A program made the translations under genes and the position numbers. A DNA stretch of 64,000 bases from Rhodosporidiobolus odoratus (Eukaryota > Basidiomycota > Microbotryomycetes > Sporidiobolales > Sporidiobolaceae). This document shows positions 1 to 9,846 of the stretch, piece by piece; the first letter of the stretch is position 1, and each line of letters opens with the position of its first letter. The notes below the pieces were generated by a model. It was given only the letters and a program-made list of their open reading frames with translations. It was not told where the DNA came from and made no database searches. The stretch is from the NCBI GenBank assembly GCA_034387635.1, contig JAOANU010000010.1, forward strand, positions 124,001-188,000. The letters run 5' to 3'.

Positions 1-94
1 CACGGGGACGTAAGGTGATTGCAACGCATGTTCGAAGGGTAACTTGGACAACGACTATTATGTTGACATAAATTTACGCTGAGCTGCTCTATGT

Positions 95-1530
95 ATGTAC
101 ATGCGACCGCTTTTTGACCAGCTACTGTACCTTATCAGTCCCTGCCTCGAGGCTGTGCACGACTTCGCCTCAACTTCGCAATCCGAGTCTTGGACGTCCC
201 ACGATTCATCACCATCTACCATTTCCAGCGACGCGGACACCTTACCTATACCAGTCTCGCAAACTATATCCCTGATCGGCCAACGGTTGCGCAACGCACC
301 AATCTTGTCCGCGGTGCATCCGGCCAAGTAACCGTCTCTCGCTCCTGATCAACCTAACCCGGCATTGAGCTCTATCAGCTCTTTCGCTCTTTCAGCTCTT
401 CCTACCTACTGCTCAAGTCGACTGCTCAGCTGGACCGGACGACGATGTCGGGACTTCATGGCCCAGTACCCCACGACCTCCGGCCCAGTGTGTTGCCGCC
501 TCTTCTCCTTCCCGAGGTTACATCTACAGTGACTGACTCCTTCTCGCGGACACGGCTGCTCAATCAGGCCTCGATCGTACGTAGCTTCCCTCCGTCTTCC
601 GGTCCAAACAATTCGCGATTGAGCCTTCCATCTTTTCACAGGTCGTCCCCCGACCACCGAAGAACAGCGCGCTTTCGCCGATTCGGGGTCACCGTGGGAA
701 GTCGGCGAGCACTCTCCAAAACCAGCTCAGCGGCTCAAGTGGTTGCAGAAGCGGCGTAAGCTCCGCCCGTATATATGCTTTTGTAAAGAAGTCCTGCTGA
801 CCACGTGGCAAGTGTGCAGGGGATAAGCGTGAGTCTTTCTCCTGATCGGGATAGCCGCATCCTGCCCTCAACCTGCCGTTCTCCAACATAGTCGAGGCCG
901 AGCTGGAAAAGCAAGATCCTTCAAACTTGTTGAATTTCAACCAAGGCCGCTTCCGAAGGAAAATTGGACACAATCAAATGGAGAAAGAGTCAAATTTCTG
1001 TGAGTTTGTTCGGCGCTGCTCCGGTCCTTGTGCTTTCGATGTTCCACCGTCATGATCCTGTTGACCGAAAATACCCTTATCATTTACAGACAAGACCAAG
1101 CCGCGTTTCGAGAAGGGGACCAATGAGAGATTCAAGCGTCTCGGCGATGAGTTCAACAATCGACACCAACAGAAGCATGACTGGGGAGACTTTCAGAACC
1201 AGGTCCAGAAATTGCAGCAGTTGGTGAGTTTTTTCAGTTTACCCATATCCAATCCTGGCCGAAGCCCCTCCTGCCCTTCGTTCTTGGTTTCACGCCGTCT
1301 GTCTCGAGCTCTGACACGATCGAAATGTTATGCCCGCAGAAGGAAGAGATCGGTAAGCTCGAAGAGGAGATTAAGCAAGAAAAGGCAGGCCGTAAAAAAG
1401 CCAAGCGCCAAGAGTCGTTTCAGGTCAAGCCACGTCAAGGCAAGGACGGTCAACCACCAAGCCCGGTGAGTGTCTTCAAGAGGGCAACCATGCCCCTGAG
1501 AAGAAAACGACAAGAGGAGTGATAGACAGT
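95..1530 (+). CDS. Uncertain multi-exon gene with charged coiled-coil-like C-terminus
   Basis: Function not recognised. The most protein-like pieces are near 640-765 (reads ..SPWEVGEHSPKPAQRLKWLQ..), near 890-1000, 1095-1215 (rich in K, R, N, Q) and 1340-1470 (Lys/Glu-rich, coiled-coil-like, KEEIGKLEEEIKQEKAG). They are separated by intervals with GTGAGT-type donors and CAG acceptors, for example about 1001-1092 and 1224-1340. The 5' end is not resolved. An ATG at 95 opens 78 codons and another ATG lies at 445, but the frame that joins best to the 640-765 exon needs an intron from about 515. One small cytoplasmic or nuclear coiled-coil protein is inferred. Exon boundaries, start and stop are all provisional. 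Confidence 0.35.
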
Positions 1531-2286
1531 CGAGGGGGACGAGACAGGAATTACTGTACATAGGTAACTCTGACCTGTCGAACACAGCCCAGTGTCCGAA
1601 CTATCTGACAACCTCCACTCTTGCAGGTCATGGCGGGTCCAGCACTCTTGTGAAACGGGCTGTGTCGTATTTTGGGTTTTCTAGTCAGTTCTTCGTTGTC
1701 GGTACCGGTCTTATCTATACCCCCTCGCTGCTCCAGCGCTTGAGTCGCCATCTCCTGTACACCGTCTGTCAATGGGCAGCGTGTGGTATATTACAGAACA
1801 TCGACTAGAAGCAATGGTCAAACAGGTTTCTCGTTACCAACAACCTTCTCAAGCTGCCGCAAAACGGCGAATTGTATGCCAATCCAGGACGTCCGCCTAC
1901 CCAGAGCACCGTTCTGGGGTGCACGAGCTAGATTGCGGCCCTGCACCAGCTCCGGCTTGTCAACCCGAGGGATAGCTGACAGTGTGTCAAGTTGATCCGA
2001 TTTGATTTTCCCTTCTTTCCCTTCACGAGCCCTCGAAAGCAGCTTGCCCTTCCATCGGAGGAGGTCAGGCTTTATCCATACACCTACAACTAGACAGCAG
2101 CCCGCACCTTGCGAGTCCGACAGCCTCGTTGCCTCCCTGCTCTCTTCAGCTTCCCTCGACAAGTCGTCCTCAAAGATCTTCTACCCAGCCAAAGAAGGGA
2201 CCCAGTCTGCTATATACGTCTGCGGCGTAACGAAACAAGCTAGCTAAGCCACTCGAAGAGCCTGTGCGCCGCGACGAGAAGAAATC
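1531..2286. other. Intergenic stretch, nothing assigned
   Basis: Short ORFs occur on both strands but none shows a recognisable motif or consistent splice sites. It probably holds the 3' end of the upstream unit and the promoter of the KH-like gene starting at 2287. Confidence 0.5.
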
Positions 2287-4458
2287 ATGGTGAGTTGCAC
2301 GACGACTTGTCCAGCCTAGTTCAACCTTTGTAAAGCTAGCCGATAGCCCTCACCCCTTACACTGACTTCTCCCTGTGCCTCTCCGCAGAGTCTACTGGGC
2401 GCATCGAGCAATTCGTCACATCTTCGCATCCTTCGTTACGTCCTCACCCTCCCTGTACCTCGACTCGTCAACGCACTCATCGGCGCCGCCGGCACCACGC
2501 AAAAGACCATCCTCAGAACAGCCGGCTTACAGTACCTGCACGTGGAAAACGGGAAGGGAAGAAGTAGAGGATTTGCGGAATTGGTGGGCTCGCCTAGTGC
2601 GATCAAGCACGCCTTGAAGATGATCCAGCGGGTCGTCTATGTTCAGCTCAGAGGACAGTGGACGGGAGAAGAGTGGAGGAAACTCTGCCAGAGCAACAGG
2701 CGATGGGTGCAGTTCGAGGCTTCGGCCTGCACAGCAGTCCCGACGGCAGGTGAGGTCTCGCTACCGGGTCCAACAACCTTGAAGGGACCGCGATGGACGC
2801 CTGTCGGTACGCTCTTACCTTCACCGACCCTGGGACATCCTTCACTTACGAGGTTTTGCCCGCAAACCCATTTCTCCCCGAAGCTCCCGGCGGCCCTGCC
2901 ACCGCGCCCCGCACAGCTCGATCTCGCTCTCCCGCTCCCGCACGACCTCCTATACCCCAGCGCCCTTCCACCTTGTCTCGCTCAACCACGCCACCTCCCC
3001 GTCCCGCCTCGCCATTTTCTGTCCGTTCTTTCTCTCCCTCTCCCTCTCCAGCTCCACCGCCTCCTCGAGCCAGAACCCTCTCCCCCCGTCCGCACCTCTT
3101 CCGCTATACGACTCTCCTGCCCTTCAGTGAGGTAGCCGCCGTAATCCTCGGCCGTCATGGCGAAACGCACCGTCGAATTCGGGAAGAAGCCGACCTTGAC
3201 GAGCTGAGCGTCACCGGTGAACGAGGCAGTAAGAGGCGATGCCTCGAGCTTGTCGGGTCGAGGGGAGGGATCAGAGCTGCCCTGCAGCTTGTCGCCGAGG
3301 TTGTGTACAAGCAGAGCCGGTGGAAGGAAGGGGATTGGGAAGTTTTGTTCGAGGACGAGTCGTGGGTTAGGTACGACGGGTGGAAGTGCGAGGAGCTGGA
3401 CGAGCGAGAGGCGATTTGGATTAGCAACCGCCAGCGCTCCGTGCCAATATGGAGCTACACCACCACCCTCCCCTTCCGCAACCTGGCGGATTCTTTCCGC
3501 CGGAACGGCGAACGAACCAGCGCTCGCATCAAGCGTAAATGCGGACTGTCGAGCCTCGAAGTCAACTTTGACGAACGCCGTCATGCGCATCTTCACCTCG
3601 TCGGGTCGAAGAAGGCGATTAGACGAGCGCTCGACGCGGTCTGGGAGCTGGTCTATCGCGAGGAGCGGTGCCGGTGGACGGAGTGGGAGTGGGACCGACT
3701 GGGAAACCACGAATGGGTCAGGTTCGAGGAGTGGCAGTGCAAGCGTGTTGGGAGAGAGGGTCGTTGTTCACCGAGTCCATCCAGGCGTCAAGGTCGTCGT
3801 TCCTCTTCGCCTCGCCCTAGGCAGCGCGCGTCACGTCGTCGGTCTCGTTCGCTCTCACCACCTCGAGGCAGCAGCGGGCGCAACGCGGCGCGCAGGGACA
3901 GCGGGTACGGAGAGTCGCCTGAGGGAAGGAGAAGAAGGCTCGAGGCAAGCCTTTCACCTTTGCCTGCGAGGCGCTTCTGCAGAAGTTTCAGCATGGAAGT
4001 AGGAGATATGGACATTGAGGAGGTCGCAGAGCTGAAGCTTGGGTCGGAGGAACATGAGGTCGAGGTAGAGGCTAGGGAGACGAAAAGGAGGAAGGTCGAC
4101 GAAGACGATCAAGTACGTCGTCTCTGCTTTCGCTCTGAATCATCGGTATCGAACTAAGTTCCTCGCCTCTATCCCGCAGCCCATCTCCACCTTCATCCCC
4201 CGTTCACCCGCCTCATCGCCCCGACCACCTTCCTTCGTGAACATGGCAAACGCGTCCGTCGCCTCCGCCAACAACACGACAGCCGCCGTAGCATCTCTTG
4301 CGGTAATCAGAACGCTTTCTGACGATCTCAGCCCGTCGCCTGTCCCTCTCTCGGACGGTATGGAGGGCGAGGCGAGGGAGGTGCCAGCATTCGACGAGGG
4401 CGAAGGAGAGACGGCGGCTCCGAATAACGATGTCGGCGGGCCAAACATAAGCGCTTGA
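2287..4458 (+). CDS. Triple KH-like domain protein, putative RNA-binding
   Basis: Four exons splice cleanly to 656 residues: 2287-2289 (ATG alone), 2389-2749, 2785-4112 and 4180-4458. Introns are 2290-2388, 2750-2784 (only 35 nt) and 4113-4179. Three related modules are visible. Each has a GxxG-like turn, a beta-rich middle and a final helix of the form LVGS-x3-I-x2-AL. The turns are GAAG at residues 33-36, GRHG at about 244-247, and a degenerate RRNG in the third. A W-rich tail (W-x-E/W-x-W..VRF/Y) follows each module. Linkers are Ser/Pro/Arg-rich, with RS-like runs after module three. KH domains usually bind single-stranded RNA or DNA, so a nuclear RNA role is inferred. A diverged relative lies at 39599-42747. 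Family assignment rests on motif shape only. Confidence 0.7.
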
Positions 4459-4840
4459 TGAGCTTGACGAAACAGCATAGCAGCTCGAAGTGATCGACGG
4501 CGTACGAAGCGAAATGAGGGTAGGAGAGGACCGCTTGTTGAGTAATTGGCGTCGCCTTCCGTCTGCAAGGATTACGTTTCGGCGAATCACCGCGTCCTTG
4601 AGTCTCTCATGAGTGACTCCCCAGCAGGCATAACTAGCGAGCCGGGCGAGACAAGCGCTTTTCGAAGGGGTTTCTTCCGACTGCTCTTCGCGAGTTCACG
4701 ACGAAACGCTCGGCGGCTTCGGAGAAGAGGCCGCAAAGCACAGCATTGCAAAGGCTCGAAATGCGAGGACGACGAGAGTAACAACGAAAGCATGCGGATG
4801 AATCAGGCAATACGGTAAAGAGAGAGAGAGAGCGAGAGTT
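4459..4840. other. Convergent intergenic region with GA microsatellite
   Basis: No gene seen. This is the 3' flank of the KH-like gene; a short (GA)n run sits at about 4818-4838, just outside the inverted-repeat boundary. Confidence 0.5.
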
Positions 4841-4911
4841 GATTAGGGTTACAGAGCTAGTAGGAGAGTAAGATAAGTAAGAGTCAAGTCGCTGAATTAG
4901 GTGCGCGGCGT

Positions 4912-6485
4912 TCATGCGCGCTTGGAGCGAACGCATCGACCGTTCTTGTAGAGGAAGCCGGGGAAGCATGAGGCTGTCGAGAAAAATGCAAGGTTAGAGA
5001 TGGCTTGGCAAGGCTGAGAGGGGAAGGATGGCGTACAGATCTCGCAAACACCAGCTGAGCAAGAGGCAGACTTGGCACCCGCAATGGTCTGGCAGTTGAC
5101 AGCGGACTTTTCGCCGGGGCAGCCACCGCCTGCACAAGGTAGAAGACAAAGCAAAGTCAGCTTCGATCTCTGCCTGTATAGAGGGAAAGGAAGAGGTACG
5201 CACAAGACTCGAGGCTGTTCATGACATCGAGGCACTCGTACCCACCGTTCGAACCAGTCGGGCAAGCGCGCTCACCGTTCGGGCACTTGGCCGCGTCCCC
5301 TTCGCGGGTCATGAGAGTGGCCTTGCGAGAGCGACGAGCGCGAGCCGAGGCGGGGAGGTGGCAGCTTCCTTCGTTGTTGGAGACGTACGGGGAGGAGCAT
5401 TCGCAGGAGGAGGTGCCGTCCGAGTGGCGGGAGAGGCGGCCGCCGGAGGAGGTAGGTGTGAATGGGGAGGCAGCCGTGAGAGACGCTCTGCGAGCACGAG
5501 GGGGAGGTTAGTGACGCATCAGGGTAGGCAGAATGAGAGTAGCATACAGCGAAGAAGCCGTCGCGGCATTTGCAGCCGCACTGACCAGAGCCGCAAAGAG
5601 GGTCGGCGTTGGCGGGGCAAGTCGGGCAGGCTTTTTGGTTCGAGCCGAGCTGAGGATGAGAGCCGTGTCAGTGATAGGCCGAGCTCGTCGGAGGCAGACA
5701 AGGACGCACGCTCAAGATCTCGACGCAAGCGCAGACATGGAGGAGGTTGCCGACAGTGACTTCAGCTTGAACACCAATGACGGCGTTGCCAGTGCACTGC
5801 AATGGGGTCAACGCGTAAGTAAGGGCGTCATCACAGGTGACAGCAAGAAGCGGGAAGGTGAACAGAGAAGAAGGGTAGGGCGCACCTGTTGCGGTCCGAG
5901 AATGGTGCCAAGAACGTCGACGTCGATCAAAGCACTCTTGCCAGAAAGGACGGACAGACCAGCAACGGAAGCCGCGCCGGAAGTGACTGTCGCGGTGGCG
6001 TCGAGGAGACCCTTCTTCGTGCTGAGGACGGTCGCATCGACGTCTGCGCCGAGGAGAGACTTGCCAGTCTTGCCGTTCTTGAGGACGTCCGCGTTGACGG
6101 TAGCGTCGAGGAGGGAGGAACCGGTCTTCGAGACGTGACCGACCGTCGCATCAACGTCGGCGTCGAGCAAGGACGAGCCCGTCTTGCCATTCTTGCCCAC
6201 GGTTGCATCAGCGTCCACGTCAAGGAGGTTCGAGCCGTGGCGATTGCCGGTGAGGACGCCAACCTTGGAATCGAGGTCGACCAGCGAGCTGCCGGTCTTG
6301 CCGTTCTTGAGGACTGAAGCGGTAAGGTCGGTGTCGAGGAGGCCATGACCGGGCTGGAGGACGTTGGCGTTGAGGTCGAGGTTGAGGAGGTTGCGCTCTT
6401 CGAGCATCGACGCTGAGCGCGGGATACTAAGCGCCGACGAGAGGGAAGCGGCGGCGAGAAGGGAGAGGGTCGCGAAACGGAACAT
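4912..6485 (-). CDS. CPL1/PriA-type secreted cysteine-rich protein, left copy
   Basis: Begins MFRFATLSLLAAASLSSALS, a clear signal peptide, so the product should be secreted or wall-bound. After the signal come about eight degenerate repeats of roughly 20 residues built on KTGSSLLDxDVDATV. A Cys-rich section follows (CACVEI, ACPTCPAN, CGCKCRDGFF) and then a C-terminal CPL1-type domain: CPNGERACP, YECLD, LESCGGCPG, VNCQTIAGA, SCSAGVCEI, SCFPGF and a final basic tail. CPL1 domains occur in basidiomycete secreted proteins such as Cryptococcus Cpl1 and mushroom PriA; the molecular function is not settled. Five introns follow from the plus-strand copy: donors after QQ, ILS, FFA, ES and CEI. A TATA box lies about 176 bp upstream. 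Start chosen at the Met of the signal peptide. The nearly identical inverted twin is at 37720-39295. Confidence 0.85.
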
Positions 6486-6660
6486 GGTGCTGACGAGGGA
6501 GGGGTTGTAACGAAAGACGAGGGTGAGAGAAGTGAAGGAGTGAACGCGTCGAGGAGACCGTGCGAGTCTGCGAGGATAGCGGCGGAATAAGGGAGAAAGG
6601 GAGAGTGAGTGAGTGAGTGGAATGAAGAGAGAAGGGAAGGAAGACAAGGAGACGCACCTC

Positions 6661-6666
6661 TTTATA
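6661..6666 (-). promoter_or_regulatory. TATA box of left CPL1-type gene
   Basis: Reads TATAAA on the minus strand in the context GGGTATAAAGAGG, about 176 bp before the ATG. The same element is preserved in the inverted copy at 37535-37540. Confidence 0.65.
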
Positions 6667-6836
6667 CCCTCGCAGTGATTGCCCAGCCCCCGCTTGTATG
6701 CTGCCTTGGTCCAGGAATGGCGGCGGCATTGTTCCGTCAGTCAGAATAGTGAAGATCGGAACATTGAAGGGAGGAGCAGGACGCGAAGAAGTTGGCTGAT
6801 CTCGACGCGGACCCCTGCGCAGGAAGAGTGCCTCTT

Positions 6837-7641
6837 GGGCTGCAGGACTGTGCTGCGTACGCGGGCGGGGCTCCGCTCGGCGGTCCTTGCAATAGCTTGA
6901 GGAAGGGTCGGTGCGTTGCGGTGCCAGTCGAACGAGTTCATCAGGAAGCTATGAAAAGAGGCTGAAGACGCAGAAGCAATGCTCGATCCAACACGCAGGC
7001 CACTGAGCCTGACGACCCGAGGGATTTCGAGTCACAGGGCGCCCTCGAGTGCTCTCCAGCAGCGCTCTACATGCCATCGGCGCTGCCCTTGTGATCCCCC
7101 TCGTCAGCTCTTCGCGTCGACGCCTCCGTATCAGCATCAACCTGCACGCATTTGCATGCTAGCGGCTTGCCATTGCATCAGAATTTAGTCTTGGCTGGTA
7201 CGGCTTTGTGCGCTGCCGTGAGCTTGGCGGAAGAGGGTGTGGTGACGCGGACGAGAACGAGTGCACAAGAGGCGCGAAAATGGCGACTGGGCGTGACTGT
7301 GTGGGCGCCGCCGCCTCAGCAAGACTCAGTTTGACTGAGTCATGATGCGGAGCGAGTAGACGAGTGCTGAGGACGACAATGCTGAGTTTGGCAACTTGCT
7401 TGCCTCATCAACATTTTCCCCGCCCCCACAAATCTGACCGCTTCAACTTCCGCCGTCTGCTCTTGCTCTCTCTATCTTCAGCCTCGTTGCTCTGCATCTC
7501 GCATCTCGGATTCAGTCTACCCCACACCTGTACGCGCTGGCTCTTCTCACCCAAAGAATGCCACCTGCTGACCTGTTCTCCTCCACTTGACCCTTCTCGA
7601 CACGTCGACAGTACTCAACCCTTGTCCATACCCCCAGTATC
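6837..7641. other. Intergenic region between inverted duplicate and GST gene
   Basis: No convincing gene. It should contain the GST promoter: pyrimidine-rich tracts at about 7440-7620 precede the ATG. Confidence 0.5.
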
Positions 7642-8707
7642 ATGGCCCAATTCACCCTCTACTCGCACGCTGGTGGCGTACGCTTTTTCCCTCCCTTGTC
7701 CCTTGCGTATCTGCTTCCTCGAAGCAAAGTGGAGGCTAACCCAGAATGTATCGTCCTGCAGCCCAACGGCTGGACCGTAGCCTTCCTCCTCAAGGCCCTC
7801 GGCCTCACCTACGACACCAAGTACCTCGACTTTGGCTCCAACGAGCAGAAGGCTGCCGAGTTCACCAAGTAAGCCTCAATCTTTTTCCCCTTTTCTCCTT
7901 CGAACGCCAAGCTAAACATACCTCTGCCTAGGCTCAACCCCAACGGAAGGATTCCCGCTCTCATCGACTCTGAGAACAACAACTACACCGTCTGGGAGTC
8001 CAAGGCCTGCATGCAGTACCTTGTCGAGAAGTGTCAGGGGCTTTTTCCTTTTCCCGGACTTCTTACTGATTGCTAACGCTTACGCGCCTTGTACAGACGA
8101 CAAGGAGCGCAAGTTCACCGTTGGCACAAGCGCTGAGGAGCAGGCTACCCTTCTCCAGTGGCTCTTGTGAGCCATTCTCTTTCGATTACCTGTTCGCGTT
8201 GTCCATGGCTGACCGAGCCCGTCCTCCGTCCCATAGCTTCCAGGCTTCCGGTCAGGGTCCCTATTTCGGTATGTCGCCATGTTACCCTGCTGCCTACGCC
8301 CGATGCGATCTTTATTATTGACATTGTTTTGCCGCCTTCAGGCCAGGCCGCTCACTTCAAGATATTCGCCCCCGAGAAGGTTCCCTACGCCATTGAGCGC
8401 TACGAGAAGGAGACTGCACGCGTTCTCGGCGTTCTCGAGTCTGTCCTCTCCAAGCAGGACTGGCTCGTTGGCGGCAAGTGCACGATTGCCGACCTTTCCT
8501 TCATCTCCTGGGTGAGCTTTCTTTTGCACGCCTCTCTTCATACATTCGCTGATTGTCTCTGCAAAACAGAACAACTTTGCCTTCGCTGCTCTCCTTCCCC
8601 AGGGCGTCGACGGCAAGAAGGAGTTCCCCTCGACCTACGCTTGGCACCAGCGCCTCCTCGCGCTTCCCTACGTTGCCGAGGCTCTCCAGGAGAAGGAGAA
8701 GCTCTAA
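7642..8707 (+). CDS. URE2-type glutathione S-transferase
   Basis: Conjugates glutathione to electrophiles or acts as a glutathione peroxidase-like protein in the cytosol. Spliced exons give MAQFTLYSHAGG, then PNGWTVAFLLKALGL, then LNPNGRIPALID (GST thioredoxin-fold motif with cis-Pro), WESKACMQYL (glutathione gamma-Glu contact region ES), FQASGQGPYFGQAAHF (hallmark of the URE2/Gtt-like group) and IADLSFISWNNFAF (GST-C N-capping box). Five introns fit: 7678-about 7761, about 7870-7931, one after VEK with donor GTCAGG and acceptor ACAG, one after WLF, and a later one splitting SW/NN. A sixth gap within GQGPYF also fits. The length, about 220 residues, is normal for the family. Prion-like N-terminal Asn-rich sequence of yeast Ure2 is absent, so a detoxification role is more likely than nitrogen regulation. 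Confidence 0.9.
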
Positions 8708-8962
8708 GCTATATATGGATAGACACAATAAGGCGATATGATCTGCGCACGCCATGAAAAAAGTAATCAGTTTTGCCATACCTTTCGCTGCTTTTCCGCT
8801 TACATCGTCTACTCTTTCGACGTCTCTGTCTCCGCCGAACCGCTTCCTTCGCTTTGGCCTCGTCCTCTTTCTTTCCGCGGACACCTCCTGTCTCTCCCAC
8901 ATCCGCGACATGTTGTTTTCTCACTGCCCAGCTCACGAAACAGCCGGCTTGTATAGCGAACC

Positions 8963-9529
8963 ATGCCATACGAGCCCGTCGCCCTCGCGGATCCCGACCT
9001 TCTCGCTTCTCCTTCTTCTGCGCCGCCCTTTGTTAACCTCGCGCCCCACCGTGATACCCCTTCCTCTGTACTATCAGGACAGACGAGAGGAGGAGACGTA
9101 GGGCGGGAGGTGGAGGGAATGCGGGGTGCATCGGTCCGTTTCCTTTTGATTTTCCTTTTCACCCTCGCTGACTCGTCATTGTTATGCCGGATTCAGCAGG
9201 TGGTTACCGATGCCGCTTCTCGCCCTCTATTCCGACCTGTAGCTCTCACCGAATCTCCCCCAGTAGATTACCTTACCCGAACCCCCGACCTCGAAGTCGA
9301 GTCGCAACCGAAGTCGGGAGAAAAACCTCACTCTCAACCTCCTCGTCTGCGGATCATTCCGTCCTTCAAGCGGTGGTGGGACTCTATCTCCCCAACGAGG
9401 AAGGCCCACTTGGGTTTGACGGCGCTGGCGCTTGTGGGGCTACTGGGGTTTGGGATTGGATCTGCGGTGAAAGGAGGGGATGGAGGGGGAGGAACAGGAA
9501 CAGGAAGGATGGATGATACCGGGACTTGA
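8963..9529 (+). CDS. Small single-pass, C-terminally anchored hypothetical protein
   Basis: Not recognised. The open frame codes 188 residues without splicing, but an intron from about 9133 (GTCCGT) to the ATTCAG near 9197 removes a hydrophobic stretch that looks like intron sequence and keeps the frame. The N-terminus is acidic/Pro-rich (YEPVALADPDLL). The middle is Pro/Lys-rich. A basic stretch RWWDSISPTRKAHLG is followed by one strong membrane segment (LTALALVGLLGFGIGSAV) and a Gly-rich tail, which resembles a tail-anchored or type II arrangement. It follows the GST gene by 255 bp on the same strand; no functional link is visible. Confidence 0.5.
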   Translation: MPYEPVALADPDLLASPSSAPPFVNLAPHRDTPSSVLSGQTRGGDVGREVEGMRGASVRFLLIFLFTLADSSLLCRIQQVVTDAASRPLFRPVALTESPPVDYLTRTPDLEVESQPKSGEKPHSQPPRLRIIPSFKRWWDSISPTRKAHLGLTALALVGLLGFGIGSAVKGGDGGGGTGTGRMDDTGT

Positions 9530-9846
9530 TGGTGGGTGTGCATGCGGCGTACAGGTGGAGAACGAGTGCGGTACATCGAGGTCCTGTATTTATTCGTAGC
9601 GTCCTCGACGCAACACTGGCTGAGAAGGCTTTCCAGTTTTCACTTTTGGTCCGCTTGACTCGGCGGGAGTGACCAAGATAGGCTTGATATCATTCCATAT
9701 CGACACAGAGCGCGGTCAACAGTGGATGTACAACAGGGGATGGTAGGGCTTCAAGAAAGAAAGGAAGAAGGCATGCACAAGCAAAGGAAAGGCACGACAA
9801 CCCGAAACGTCCAAGCCGCGTCCTCAATCCATGGCCACATCTCTGC
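9530..9846. other. Convergent intergenic region
   Basis: 3' flanks of the genes on either side; nothing else seen. Confidence 0.5.

Larger units (their letters stand above)
4841..6836 (-). repeat. Left copy of 2.0-kb inverted duplicate
   Basis: The segment matches the reverse complement of 37364-39366 almost base for base. Homology starts at GATTAGGGTT (4841) and ends at CCTCTT (6836); outside these points the two copies share nothing obvious. It covers the CPL1-type gene, its introns and about 350 bp of upstream promoter. Coding differences are few (one is Met versus Val after SIPRSAS), while the far promoter end carries somewhat more changes. I compared by eye; no identity figure was computed. 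Confidence 0.92.

Noticed and set aside
5808..6647. 279-codon minus ORF starting upstream of the CPL1-type signal peptide
   Set aside because: The extra N-terminal part is 5' UTR with the TATA box inside the same promoter; the signal-peptide Met is the credible start.
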